A stretch of 64,000 nt of DNA from Amblyomma americanum (Eukaryota > Arthropoda > Arachnida > Ixodida > Ixodidae). Positions 1-13,300 of the stretch are shown here, piece by piece. Position 1 is the stretch's first letter; every line of letters begins with the position of its first letter. A program made the translations under genes and the position numbers. Location of the stretch: positions 54,856 to 118,855 of the forward strand of contig NW_027526712.1 in assembly GCF_052857255.1 (NCBI RefSeq), written 5' to 3'. The notes under the pieces are model-generated. The model was not told where the DNA came from. It saw nothing but the letters and a program-made list of their open reading frames with translations, and made no database searches.

Positions 1-489
1 CGGGAACCAGTATTCGCAGGAATTAAATTTGGAAAAAGGGGTCCCAGGCCTTGACTATCCACGGGGACCAGTATTCGCAGGAAATAAATTTGGAAAAAGG
101 GGGCCCAGGCCTTGACTAATCCACGGGGACAAGTATTCGCAGGAAATAAATTTGGAAAAAGGGGGCCCAGGCCTTGACTAATCCACGGGGACCGGTATTC
201 GCAGGAAATAAATTTGTAAAAAGGGGGCCCAGGCCTTGACTAATCCACGGGGACCAGTATTCGCAGGAAATAAATTTGGAAAAAGGGGGCCCAGGCCTTG
301 ACTATTCCACGGGGACCAGTATTCGCAGGAAATAAATTTGGAGAAAGGGGGCCCAGGCCTTGACTAATCCACGGGGACAAGTATTCGCAGGAAATAAATT
401 TGGAAAAAGGGGGCTAAGGCCCCAACTAACCCACGGGGATAAGTATTCGAAGGAAATATATTTGGAAAAAGGGGGCCCAGGCCTTGACT

Positions 490-3400
490 AATCCACAGGG
501 ACAAGTATTCGCAGGAAATAAATTTGAAAAGGGGGCCCAGGCCTTGTCTAATCCACGGGGAACCATTTATTCGCAGGAAATAAATTTAGAAAAAGGGGGC
601 CCAGGCCGTGACTAATCCACGGGGACAAGTATTCGCAGGAAATAAATTTGGAAAAAGGGGGCCCAGGCCTTCACTAATCCTCGGGGACCAGTATTCGCAG
701 GAAATAAATTTGGAAGAAGGGGGCCCACGCCTTGACTAATCCACGGGGACAAGTATTCGCAGGAAATAAATTTGGAGAAAGGGGGCCCAGGCCTTGACTA
801 ATCCACGGGGACAAGTATTCGCAGGAAATAAATTTGGAAAAAGGGGGCCCAGGCCTTGACTAATCCACGGGGACAAGTATTCGCAGGAAATAATTTTGGA
901 AAAAGGGGGCCCAGGCCTTGGCTAATCCACGGAGACAAGTATTCGCAGGATATAAATTTAGAAAAAGGGGACCCAGGCCTTGACTAATCCACGGGGACAA
1001 GTATTCGCAGGAAATAAATTTGGAAAAAGGGGGCCCAGGCCTTGACTAATCCACGTGGACCAGTATTCAGAGGAAATAAATTTGGACAAAAGGGGGCCCA
1101 GGCCTTGACTAATCCACGGAGACAAGTATTCTCAAGAAATAAATATGGAAAAAGGGGACCCAGGCCTTGACTAATCCACGGGGACAAGTATTCGCAGGAA
1201 ATAAATTTGGAAAAGGGGGCCCAGGCCTTGACTAATCCACGGGGACCAGTATTCGCAGGAAATAAATTTGGAAAAGGTGGCGCAGGCCTTGACTAATCCA
1301 CGGGGACCAGTATTTCCAGGAAATAAATTTGGAAAAAGGGGGCCCAGGCCTTCACTAATCCACGGAGACCAGTACTCGCAGGAAACAAATTTGGAAAAAG
1401 GGGGCCCAGGCCTTGACTAATCCACGGGGACAAGTATTCGCAGGAAATAAATTTGGAAAAAGGGGGCCCAGGCCTTGGCTAATCCACGGGGACAAGTATT
1501 CGCAGGAAATAAATTTGGAAAAAGGGGGCCCAGGCCTTGACTAATCCACGGGGACAAGTATTCGCAGGAAATAATTTTGGAAAAAGGGGGCCCAGGCCTT
1601 GGCTAATCCACGGAGACAAGTATTCGCAGGATATAAATTTAGAAAAAGGGGACCCAGGCCTTGACTAATCCACGGGGACAAGTATTCGCAGGAAATAAAT
1701 TTGGAAAAAGGGGGCCCAGGCCTTGACTAATCCACGTGGACCAGTATTCAGAGGAAATAAATTTGGACAAAAGGGGGCCCAGGCCTTGACTAATCCACGG
1801 AGACAAGTATTCTCAAGAAATAAATATGGAAAAAGGGGACCCAGGCCTTGACTAATCCACGGGGACAAGTATTCGCAGGAAATAAATTTGGAAAAGGGGG
1901 TAGGCCTTGACTAATCCACGGGGACCAGTATTCGCAGGAAATAAATTTGGAAAAGGTGGCGCAGGCCTTGACTAATCCACGGGGACCAGTATTTCCAGGA
2001 AATAAATTTGGAAAAAGGGGGCCCAGGCCTTCACTAATCCACGGAGACCAGTACTCGCAGGAAACAAATTTGGAAAAAGGGGGCCCAGGCCTTGACTAAT
2101 CCACGGGGACAAGTATTCGCAGGAAATTAATTTGGAAAAAGGGGGCCCAGGCCTTGACTAATCCACGGGGACAAGTATTCGCAGGAAATAAATTTTGGAA
2201 AAAGGCGGCCCAGGCCTTGGCTAATCCACGGAGACAAGTATTCGCAGGAAATAAATTTGGAAAAAGGGGGCCCAGGCCTAGACTAATCCACGGGGACTAG
2301 TATTCGCATGAAATAAATTTAGAAAAAGGGGGTCCAGGCCTTGACTAATCCACGGTGACAAGTATTCGCAGGATATTAATTTGGAAAAAGGGGGCCCAGG
2401 CCTTGACTAACCCACAGGGACCAGTATTTCCAGGAAATAAATTTGGAAAAAGGTGGCCCAGGCCTTGACTAATCCACGGGGACCAGTATTCGCAGGAAAT
2501 AAATTTGGAAAAAGGGGGCCCAGGCCTTGACTAATCCACGGAGACAAGTATTCGCAGGAAATAAATTTGGAAAAAGGGGGCCCAGGCCTTGACTAATCCA
2601 CGGGGACAAGTATTCGCAGGAAATAAATTTGGAAAAAAGGGGCCCAGGCCTTGACTAATCCACGGGGACCAGTATTCGCAGGAAATAAATTTGGAAAAGG
2701 TGGCCCAGGCCTTGAATAACCCACAGGGACCAGTATTTCCAGGAAATAAATTTGGAAAAAGGGGGCCCAGGCCTTCACTAATCCACGGAGACCAGTATTC
2801 CCAGGAAATAAATTTGGAAAAAGGGGGCCCAGGCCTTGACTAATACACGGGGACAAGTATTCGCAGGAAATAAATTTGGAAAAAGGGGGCCCAGGCCTTG
2901 GCTAATCCGCGGAGACAAGTATTCGCAGGAAATAAATTTTGAAAAAGGGGACCCAGGCCTTGACTAATCCACGGGGACAAGTATTCGCAGGAAATAAATT
3001 TGGAAAAAGGGGGCCCAGGCCGTGTCTAATCCACGTGGACCAGTATTCGCAGGAAATAAATTTGGAAAAAGGTGGCCCAGGCCTTGACTATTCCACGGGG
3101 ACCAGTATTCGCAAGAAATAAATTTGGAAAAAGGGGGCATAGGCCTTCACTAATCCACGGAGACAAGTATTCGCAGGAAATAAATTTGGAAAAAGGAGGC
3201 CCAGGCCTTAACTAATCCACGGGGACAAGTTTTCGCAGGAAATAAATTTGGAAAAAGGGGGCACAGGCCTTGACTAATCCACGGGGACCAGTATTCCCAG
3301 GAAATAAATTTGTAAAAAGGGGGCCCAGGCCTTGTCTGATCCACGGGAACCTGTATTCGCAGGAAATAAATTTGGAAAAAGGGGTCCCAGGCCTTGACTA

Positions 3401-4460
3401 TCCACGGGGACCAGTATTCGCAGGAAATAAATTTGGAAAAAGGGGGCCCAGGCCTTGACTAATCCACGGGGACAAGTATTCGCAGGAAATAAATTTGGAA
3501 AAAGGGGGCCCAGGCCTTGACTAATCCACGGGGACCGGTATTCGCAGGAAATAAATTTGTAAAAAGGGGGCCCAGGCCTTGACTAATCCACGGGGACCAG
3601 TATTCGCAAGAAATAAATTTGGAAAAAGGGGGCCCAGGCCTTGACTATTCCACGGGGACCAGTATTCGCAGGAAATAAATTTGGAGAAAGGGGGCCCAGG
3701 CCTTGACTAATCCACGGGGACAAGTATTCGCAGGAAATAAATTTGGAAAAAGGGGGCTAAGGCCTTAACTAACCCACGGGGATAAGTATTCGAAGGAAAT
3801 ATATTTGGAAAAAGGGGGCCCAGGCCTTGACTAATCCACAGGGACAAGTATTCGCAGGAAATAAATTTGAAAAGGGGGCCCAGGCTTTGTCTAATCCACG
3901 GGGACAAATATTCGCAGGAAATAAATTTAGAAAAAGGGGGCCCAGGCCGTGACTAATCCACGGGGACAAGTATTCGCAGGAAATAAATTTGGAAAAAGGG
4001 GGCCCAGGCCTTCACTAATCCTCGGGGACCAGTATTCGCAGGAAATAAATTTGGAAGAAGGGGGCCCACGCCTTGACTAATCCACGGGGACAAGTATTCG
4101 CAGGAAATAAATTTGGAAAAAGGGGCCCACGCCTTGACTAATACACGGGGACAAGTATTCGCAGGAAATAAATTTGGAAAAAGGGGGCCCAGGCCTTGAC
4201 TAATCCACGGGGACAAGTATTCGCAGGAAATAAATTTGGAAAAAGGGGGCCCAGGCCTTGGCTAATCCACGGGGACAAGTATTCGCAGGAAATAAATTTG
4301 TAAAAGGGGGGCCCAGGCCTTGACTAATGCACGGGGACAGGTATTCGCAGGAAATAAGTTTGGAAAAAGGGGGCCCAGGCCTTAACTAATCCACGGGGAC
4401 AAGTATTCGAAGGAAATAAATTTGGAAAAAGGGGGCCCAGGCCTTGTCTAATCCACGGGG
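490..4460 (+). repeat. Higher-order block repeated 8,598 bp downstream (9,088-13,060)
   Basis: Variant monomers in this block reappear in the same order 8,598 bp later: landmarks at 984, 1,665, 2,593, 2,939, 3,150, 3,707 and 3,953 correspond to 9,582, 10,263, 11,191, 11,537, 11,748, 12,305 and 12,551. Similarity breaks near 4,460/13,060, where TTAGAAAAAG in the left copy is replaced by a TTCCCAGG/AAATATGG monomer in the right one. Because the block lies inside the 27-kb super-repeat, four copies exist in the window. Confidence 0.87.
800..2125 (+). repeat. Tandem pair of 681-bp (11-mer) higher-order units
   Basis: Two adjacent 11-monomer units, shift 681 bp. Each carries the same ordered set of variant monomers: TAATTTTGG, GGATATAAATTTAG, the TTCAGAGG monomer with GGACAAAAGG, TTCTCAAGAAATAAATATGG, GGTGGCGCAGG, and CGCAGGAAACAAATTTGG. 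The same pair recurs with its second unit 681 bp downstream at about 6,180/6,861, 9,582/10,263, 28,021/28,702, 33,217/33,898 and 36,619/37,300. The distinctive TTCAGAGG/TTCTCAAG block also occurs singly near 4,758, 8,283, 15,399, 16,326, 19,111, 25,362, 31,795 and 35,320, so it is the best marker of the higher-order unit. Confidence 0.9.
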
Positions 4461-5623
4461 ACAAATATTCGCAGGAAATAAATTTAGAAAAAGGGGGCCC
4501 AGGCCGTGACTAATCCACGGGGACAAGTATTCGCAGGAAATAAATTTGGAAAAAGGGGGCCCAGGCCTTCACTAATCCTCGGGGACCAGTATTCGCAGGA
4601 AATAAATTTGGAAGAAGGGGGCCCACGCCTTGACTAATCCACGGGGACAAGTATTCGCAGGAAATAAATTTGGAGAAAGGGGGCCCAGGCCTTGACTAAT
4701 CCACGGGGACAAGTATTCGCAGGAAATAAATTTGGAAAAAGGGGGCCCAGGCCTTGACTAATCCACGGGGACAAGTATTCGCAGGAAATAATTTTGGAAA
4801 AAGGGGGCCCAGGCCTTGGCTAATCCACGGAGACAAGTATTCGCAGGATATAAATTTAGAAAAAGGGAACCCAGGCCTTGACTAATCCACGGGGACAAGT
4901 ATTCGCAGGAAATAAATTTGGAAAAGGGGGCCCAGGCCTTGACTAATCCACGTGGACCAGTATTCAGAGGAAATAAATTTGGACAAAAGGGGGCCCAGGC
5001 CTTGACTAATCCACGGAGACAAGTATTCTCAAGAAATAAATATGGAAAAAGGGGACCCAGGCCTTGACTAATCCACGGGGACAAGTATTCGCAGGAAATA
5101 AATTTGGAAAAGGGGGCCCAGGCCTTGACTAATCCACGGGGACCAGTATTCGCAGGAAATAAATTTGGAAAAGGTGGCGCAGGCCTTGACTAATCCACGG
5201 GGACCAGTATTTCCAGGAAATAAATTTGGAAAAAGGGGGCCCAGGCCTTCACTAATCCACGGAGACCAATACTCGCAGGAAACAAATTTGGAAAAAGGGG
5301 GCCCAGGCCTTGACTAATCCACGGGGACAAGTATTCGCAGGAAATAAATTTGGAAAAAGGGGGCCCAGGCCTTGGCTAATCCACGGGGACAAGTATTCGC
5401 AGGAAATAAATTTGGAAAAAGGGGGCCCAGGCCTTGACTAATCCACGGGGACAAGTATTCGCAGGAAATAATTTTGGAAAAAGGGGGCCCAGGCCTTGGC
5501 TAATCCACGGAGACAAGTATTCGCAGGAAATAAATTTGGAAAAAGGGGGCCCAGGCCTTGGCTAATCCACGGGGACAAGTATTCGCAGGAAATAAATTTG
5601 TAAAAGGGGGGCCCAGGCCTTGA

Positions 5624-7385
5624 CTAATGCACGGGGACAGGTATTCGCAGGAAATAAGTTTGGAAAAAGGGGGCCCAGGCCTTAACTAATCCACAGGGAC
5701 AAGTATTCGCAGGAAATAAATTTGAAAAGGGGGCCCAGGCCTTGTCTAATCCACGGGGACAAATATTCGCAGGAAATAAATTTAGAAAAAGGGGGCCCAG
5801 GCCGTGACTAATCCACGGGGACAAGTATTCGCAGGAAATAAATTTGGAAAAAGGGGGCCCAGGCCTTCACTAATCCTCGGGGACCAGTATTCGCAGGAAA
5901 TAAATTTGGAAGAAGGGGGCCCACGCCTTGACTAATCCACGGGGACAAGTATTCGCAGGAAATAAATTTGGAGAAAGGGGGCCCAGGCCTTGACTAATCC
6001 ACGGGGACAAGTATTCGCAGGAAATAAATTTGGAAAAAGGGGGCCCAGGCCTTGACTAATCCACGGGGACAAGTATTCGCAGGAAATAATTTTGGAAAAA
6101 GGGGGCCCAGGCCTTGGCTAATCCACGGAGACAAGTATTCGCAGGATATAAATTTAGAAAAAGGGGACCCAGGCCTTGACTAATCCACGGGGACAAGTAT
6201 TCGCAGGAAATAAATTTGGAAAAAGGGGGCCCAGGCCTTGACTAATCCACGTGGACCAGTATTCAGAGGAAATAAATTTGGACAAAAGGGGGCCCAGGCC
6301 TTGACTAATCCACGGAGACAAGTATTCTCAAGAAATAAATATGGAAAAAGGGGACCCAGGCCTTGACTAATCCACGGGGACAAGTATTCGCAGGAAATAA
6401 ATTTGGAAAAGGGGGCCCAGGCCTTGACTAATCCACGGGGACCAGTATTCGCAGGAAATAAATTTGGAAAAGGTGGCGCAGGCCTTGACTAATCCACGGG
6501 GACCAGTATTTCCAGGAAATAAATTTGGAAAAAGGGGGCCCAGGCCTTCACTAATCCACGGAGACCAGTACTCGCAGGAAACAAATTTGGAAAAAGGGGG
6601 CCCAGGCCTTGACTAATCCACGGGGACAAGTATTCGCAGGAAATAAATTTGGAAAAAGGGGGCCCAGGCCTTGGCTAATCCACGGGGACAAGTATTCGCA
6701 GGAAATAAATTTGGAAAAAGGGGGCCCAGGCCTTGACTAATCCACGGGGACAAGTATTCGCAGGAAATAATTTTGGAAAAAGGGGGCCCAGGCCTTGGCT
6801 AATCCACGGAGACAAGTATTCGCAGGATATAAATTTAGAAAAAGGGGACCCAGGCCTTGACTAATCCACGGGGACAAGTATTCGCAGGAAATAAATTTGG
6901 AAAAAGGGGGCCCAGGCCTTGACTAATCCACGTGGACCAGTATTCAGAGGAAATAAATTTGGACAAAAGGGGGCCCAGGCCTTGACTAATCCACGGAGAC
7001 AAGTATTCTCAAGAAATAAATATGGAAAAAGGGGACCCAGGCCTTGACTAATCCACGGGGACAAGTATTCGCAGGAAATAAATTTGGAAAAGGGGGTAGG
7101 CCTTGACTAATCCACGGGGACCAGTATTCGCAGGAAATAAATTTGGAAAAGGTGGCGCAGGCCTTGACTAATCCACGGGGACCAGTATTTCCAGGAAATA
7201 AATTTGGAAAAAGGGGGCCCAGGCCTTCACTAATCCACGGAGACCAGTACTCGCAGGAAACAAATTTGGAAAAAGGGGGCCCAGGCCTTGACTAATCCAC
7301 GGGGACAAGTATTCGCAGGAAATTAATTTGGAAAAAGGGGGCCCAGGCCTTGACTAATCCACGGGGACAAGTATTCGCAGGAAAT
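5624..7385 (+). repeat. Higher-order block repeated 3,402 bp downstream (9,026-10,787)
   Basis: Landmark monomers at 5,624, 6,180 and 6,861 recur at 9,026, 9,582 and 10,263, a shift of 3,402 bp (about 55 monomers). After about 7,385 the left copy continues into the CTTCACTAATCCTCGG monomer while the right copy continues into AAATTTTGGAAAAAGGCGG. The same relation is preserved in the second super-repeat copy at 32,661-34,420 and 36,063-37,825. It shows that the 27-kb unit was itself built by earlier rounds of internal amplification. Confidence 0.85.
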
Positions 7386-10300
7386 AAATTTGGAAAAAGG
7401 GGGCCCAGGCCTTCACTAATCCTCGGGGACCAGTATTCGCAGGAAATAAATTTGGAAGAAGGGGGCCCACGCCTTGACTAATCCACGGGGACAAGTATTC
7501 GCAGGAAATAAATTTGGAAAAAGGGGCCCACGCCTTGACTAATACACGGGGACAAGTATTCGCAGGAAATAAATTTGGAAAAAGGGGGCCCAGGCCTTGA
7601 CTAATCCACGGGGACAAGTATTCGCAGGAAATAAATTTGGAAAAAGGGGGCCCAGGCCTTGGCTAATCCACGGGGACAAGTATTCGCAGGAAATAAATTT
7701 GTAAAAGGGGGGCCCAGGCCTTGACTAATGCACGGGGACAGGTATTCGCAGGAAATAAGTTTGGAAAAAGGGGGCCCAGGCCTTAACTAATCCACGGGGA
7801 CAAGAATTCGAAGGAAATAAATTTGGAAAAAGGGGGCCCAGGCCTTGTCTAATCCACGGGGACAAATATTCGCAGGAAATAAATTTAGAAAAAGGGGGCC
7901 CAGGCCGTGACTAATCCACGGGGACAAGTATTCGCAGGAAATAAATTTGGAAAAAGGGGGCCCAGGCCTTCACTAATCCTCGGGGACCAGTATTCGCAGG
8001 AAATAAATTTGGAAGAAGGGGGCCCACGCCTTGACTAATCCACGGGGACAAGTATTCGCAGGAAATAAATTTGGAGAAAGGGGGCCCAGGCCTTGACTAA
8101 TCCACGGGGACAAGTATTCGCAGGAAATAAATTTGGAAAAAGGGGGCCCAGGCCTTGACTAATCCACGGGGACAAGTATTCGCAGGAAATAATTTTGGAA
8201 AAAGGGGGCCCAGGCCTTGGCTAATCCACGGAGACAAGTATTCGCAGGATATAAATTTAGAAAAAGGGGACCCAGGCCTTGACTAATCCACGGGGACAAG
8301 TATTCGCAGGAAATAAATTTGGAAAAAGGGGGCCCAGGCCTTGACTAATCCACGTGGACCAGTATTCAGAGGAAATAAATTTGGACAAAAGGGGGCCCAG
8401 GCCTTGACTAATCCACGGAGACAAGTATTCTCAAGAAATAAATATGGAAAAAGGGGACCCAGGCCTTGACTAATCCACGGGGACAAGTATTCGCAGGAAA
8501 TAAATTTGGAAAAGGGGGCCCAGGCCTTGACTAATCCACGGGGACCAGTATTCGCAGGAAATAAATTTGGAAAAGGTGGCGCAGGCCTTGACTAATCCAC
8601 GGGGACCAGTATTTCCAGGAAATAAATTTGGAAAAAGGGGGCCCAGGCCTTCACTAATCCACGGAGACCAGTACTCGCAGGAAACAAATTTGGAAAAAGG
8701 GGGCCCAGGCCTTGACTAATCCACGGGGACAAGTATTCGCAGGAAATAAATTTGGAAAAAGGGGGCCCAGGCCTTGGCTAATCCACGGGGACAAGTATTC
8801 GCAGGAAATAAATTTGGAAAAAGGGGGCCCAGGCCTTGACTAATCCACGGGGACAAGTATTCGCAGGAAATAATTTTGGAAAAAGGGGGCCCAGGCCTTG
8901 GCTAATCCACGGAGACAAGTATTCGCAGGAAATAAATTTGGAAAAAGGGGGCCCAGGCCTTGGCTAATCCACGGGGACAAGTATTCGCAGGAAATAAATT
9001 TGTAAAAGGGGGGCCCAGGCCTTGACTAATGCACGGGGACAGGTATTCGCAGGAAATAAGTTTGGAAAAAGGGGGCCCAGGCCTTAACTAATCCACAGGG
9101 ACAAGTATTCGCAGGAAATAAATTTGAAAAGGGGGCCCAGGCCTTGTCTAATCCACGGGGACAAATATTCGCAGGAAATAAATTTAGAAAAAGGGGGCCC
9201 AGGCCGTGACTAATCCACGGGGACAAGTATTCGCAGGAAATAAATTTGGAAAAAGGGGGCCCAGGCCTTCACTAATCCTCAGGGACCAGTATTCGCAGGA
9301 AATAAATTTGGAAGAAGGGGGCCCACGCCTTGACTAATCCACGGGGACAAGTATTCGCAGGAAATAAATTTGGAGAAAGGGGGCCCAGGCCTTGACTAAT
9401 CCACGGGGACAAGTATTCGCAGGAAATAAATTTGGAAAAAGGGGGCCCAGGCCTTGACTAATCCACGGGGACAAGTATTCGCAGGAAATAATTTTGGAAA
9501 AAGGGGGCCCAGGCCTTGGCTAATCCACGGAGACAAGTATTCGCAGGATATAAATTTAGAAAAAGGGGACCCAGGCCTTGACTAATCCACGGGGACAAGT
9601 ATTCGCAGGAAATAAATTTGGAAAAAGGGGGCCCAGGCCTTGACTAATCCACGTGGACCAGTATTCAGAGGAAATAAATTTGGACAAAAGGGGGCCCAGG
9701 CCTTGACTAATCCACGGAGACAAGTATTCTCAAGAAATAAATATGGAAAAAGGGGACCCAGGCCTTGACTAATCCACGGGGACAAGTATTCGCAGGAAAT
9801 AAATTTGGAAAAGGGGGCCCAGGCCTTGACTAATCCACGGGGACCAGTATTCGCAGGAAATAAATTTGGAAAAGGTGGCGCAGGCCTTGACTAATCCACG
9901 GGGACCAGTATTTCCAGGAAATAAATTTGGAAAAAGGGGGCCCAGGCCTTCACTAATCCACGGAGACCAGTACTCGCAGGAAACAAATTTGGAAAAAGGG
10001 GGCCCAGGCCTTGACTAATCCACGGGGACAAGTATTCGCAGGAAATAAATTTGGAAAAAGGGGGCCCAGGCCTTGGCTAATCCACGGGGACAAGTATTCG
10101 CAGGAAATAAATTTGGAAAAAGGGGGCCCAGGCCTTGACTAATCCACGGGGACAAGTATTCGCAGGAAATAATTTTGGAAAAAGGGGGCCCAGGCCTTGG
10201 CTAATCCACGGAGACAAGTATTCGCAGGATATAAATTTAGAAAAAGGGGACCCAGGCCTTGACTAATCCACGGGGACAAGTATTCGCAGGAAATAAATTT

Positions 10301-13300
10301 GGAAAAAGGGGGCCCAGGCCTTGACTAATCCACGTGGACCAGTATTCAGAGGAAATAAATTTGGACAAAAGGGGGCCCAGGCCTTGACTAATCCACGGAG
10401 ACAAGTATTCTCAAGAAATAAATATGGAAAAAGGGGACCCAGGCCTTGACTAATCCACGGGGACAAGTATTCGCAGGAAATAAATTTGGAAAAGGGGGTA
10501 GGCCTTGACTAATCCACGGGGACCAGTATTCGCAGGAAATAAATTTGGAAAAGGTGGCGCAGGCCTTGACTAATCCACGGGGACCAGTATTTCCAGGAAA
10601 TAAATTTGGAAAAAGGGGGCCCAGGCCTTCACTAATCCACGGAGACCAGTACTCGCAGGAAACAAATTTGGAAAAAGGGGGCCCAGGCCTTGACTAATCC
10701 ACGGGGACAAGTATTCGCAGGAAATTAATTTGGAAAAAGGGGGCCCAGGCCTTGACTAATCCACGGGGACAAGTATTCGCAGGAAATAAATTTTGGAAAA
10801 AGGCGGCCCAGGCCTTGGCTAATCCACGGAGACAAGTATTCGCAGGAAATAAATTTGGAAAAAGGGGGCCCAGGCCTAGACTAATCCACGGGGACTAGTA
10901 TTCGCATGAAATAAATTTAGAAAAAGGGGGTCCAGGCCTTGACTAATCCACGGTGACAAGTATTCGCAGGATATTAATTTGGAAAAAGGGGGCCCAGGCC
11001 TTGACTAACCCACAGGGACCAGTATTTCCAGGAAATAAATTTGGAAAAAGGTGGCCCAGGCCTTGACTAATCCACGGGGACCAGTATTCGCAGGAAATAA
11101 ATTTGGAAAAAGGGGGCCCAGGCCTTGACTAATCCACGGAGACAAGTATTCGCAGGAAATAAATTTGGAAAAAGGGGGCCCAGGCCTTGACTAATCCACG
11201 GGGACAAGTATTCGCAGGAAATAAATTTGGAAAAAAGGGGCCCAGGCCTTGACTAATCCACGGGGACCAGTATTCGCAGGAAATAAATTTGGAAAAGGTG
11301 GCCCAGGCCTTGAATAACCCACAGGGACCAGTATTTCCAGGAAATAAATTTGGAAAAAGGGGGCCCAGGCCTTCACTAATCCACGGAGACCAGTATTCCC
11401 AGGAAATAAATTTGGAAAAAGGGGGCCCAGGCCTTGACTAATACACGGGGACAAGTATTCGCAGGAAATAAATTTGGAAAAAGGGGGCCCAGGCCTTGGC
11501 TAATCCGCGGAGACAAGTATTCGCAGGAAATAAATTTTGAAAAAGGGGACCCAGGCCTTGACTAATCCACGGGGACAAGTATTCGCAGGAAATAAATTTG
11601 GAAAAAGGGGGCCCAGGCCTTGTCTAATCCACGTGGACCAGTATTCGCAGGAAATAAATTTGGAAAAAGGTGGCCCAGGCCTTGACTATTCCACGGGGAC
11701 CAGTATTCGCAAGAAATAAATTTGGAAAAAGGGGGCCCAGGCCTTCACTAATCCACGGAGACAAGTATTCGCAGGAAATAAATTTGGAAAAAGGAGGCCC
11801 AGGCCTTAACTAATCCACGGGGACAAGTATTCGCAGGAAATAAATTTGGAAAAAGGGGGCACAGGCCTTGACTAATCCACGGGGACCAGTATTCCCAGGA
11901 AATAAATTTGTAAAAAGGGGGCCCAGGCCTTGTCTGATCCACGGGAACCTGTATTCGCAGGAAATAAATTTGGAAAAAGGGGTCCCAGGCCTTGACTATC
12001 CACGGGGACCAGTATTCGCAGGAAATAAATTTGGAAAAAGGGGGCCCAGGCCTTGACTAATCCACGGGGACAAGTATTCGCAGGAAATAAATTTGGAAAA
12101 AGGGGGCCCAGGCCTTGACTAATCCACGGGGACCGGTATTCGCAGGAAATAAATTTGTAAAAAGGGGGCCCAGGCCTTGACTAATCCACGGGGACCAGTA
12201 TTCGCAAGAAATAAATTTGGAAAAAGGGGGCCCAGGCCTTGACTATTCCACGGGGACCAGTATTCGCAGGAAATAAATTTGGAGAAAGGGGGCCCAGGCC
12301 TTGACTAATCCACGGGGACAAGTATTCGCAGGAAATAAATTTGGAAAAAGGGGGCTAAGGCCTTAACTAACCCACGGGGATAAGTATTCGAAGGAAATAT
12401 ATTTGGAAAAAGGGGGCCCAGGCCTTGACTAATCCACAGGGACAAGTATTCGCAGGAAATAAATTTGAAAAGGGGGCCCAGGCCTTGTCTAATCCACGGG
12501 GACAAATATTCGCAGGAAATAAATTTAGAAAAAGGGGGCCCAGGCCGTGACTAATCCACGGGGACAAGTATTCGCAGGAAATAAATTTGGAAAAAGGGGG
12601 CCCAGGCCTTCACTAATCCTCGGGGACCAGTATTCGCAGGAAATAAATTTGGAAGAAGGGGGCCCACGCCTTGACTAATCCACGGGGACAAGTATTCGCA
12701 GGAAATAAATTTGGAAAAAGGGGCCCACTTCTTGACTAATACACGGGGACAAGTATTCGCAGGAAATAAATTTGGAAAAAGGGGGCCCAGGCCTTGACTA
12801 ATCCACGGGGACAAGTATTCGCAGGAAATAAATTTGGAAAAAGGGGGCCCAGGCCTTGGCTAATCCACGGGGACAAGTATTCGCAGGAAATAAATTTGTA
12901 AAAGGGGGGCCCAGGCCTTGACTAATGCACGGGGACAGGTATTCGCAGGAAATAAGTTTGGAAAAAGGGGGCCCAGGCCTTAACTAATCCACGGGGACAA
13001 GTATTCGAAGGAAATAAATTTGGAAAAAGGGGGCCCAGGCCTTGTCTAATCCACGGGGACAAGTATTCCCAGGAAATAAATATGGAAAAAGGGGGCCCAG
13101 ACCTTGACTAATCCACGGGGACAAGTATTCGCAGGAAATAAATTTGGAAAAAGGGGGCCCAGGCCTTGACTAATCCACGTGGACCAGTATTCGCAGGAAA
13201 TAAATTTGGAAAAAGGGGGCCCCGGCTTTGACTAATCCACGGAGACAAGTATTCGCAAGAAATAAATTTGGAAAAAGGGGACCCAGACCTTGACTAATCC

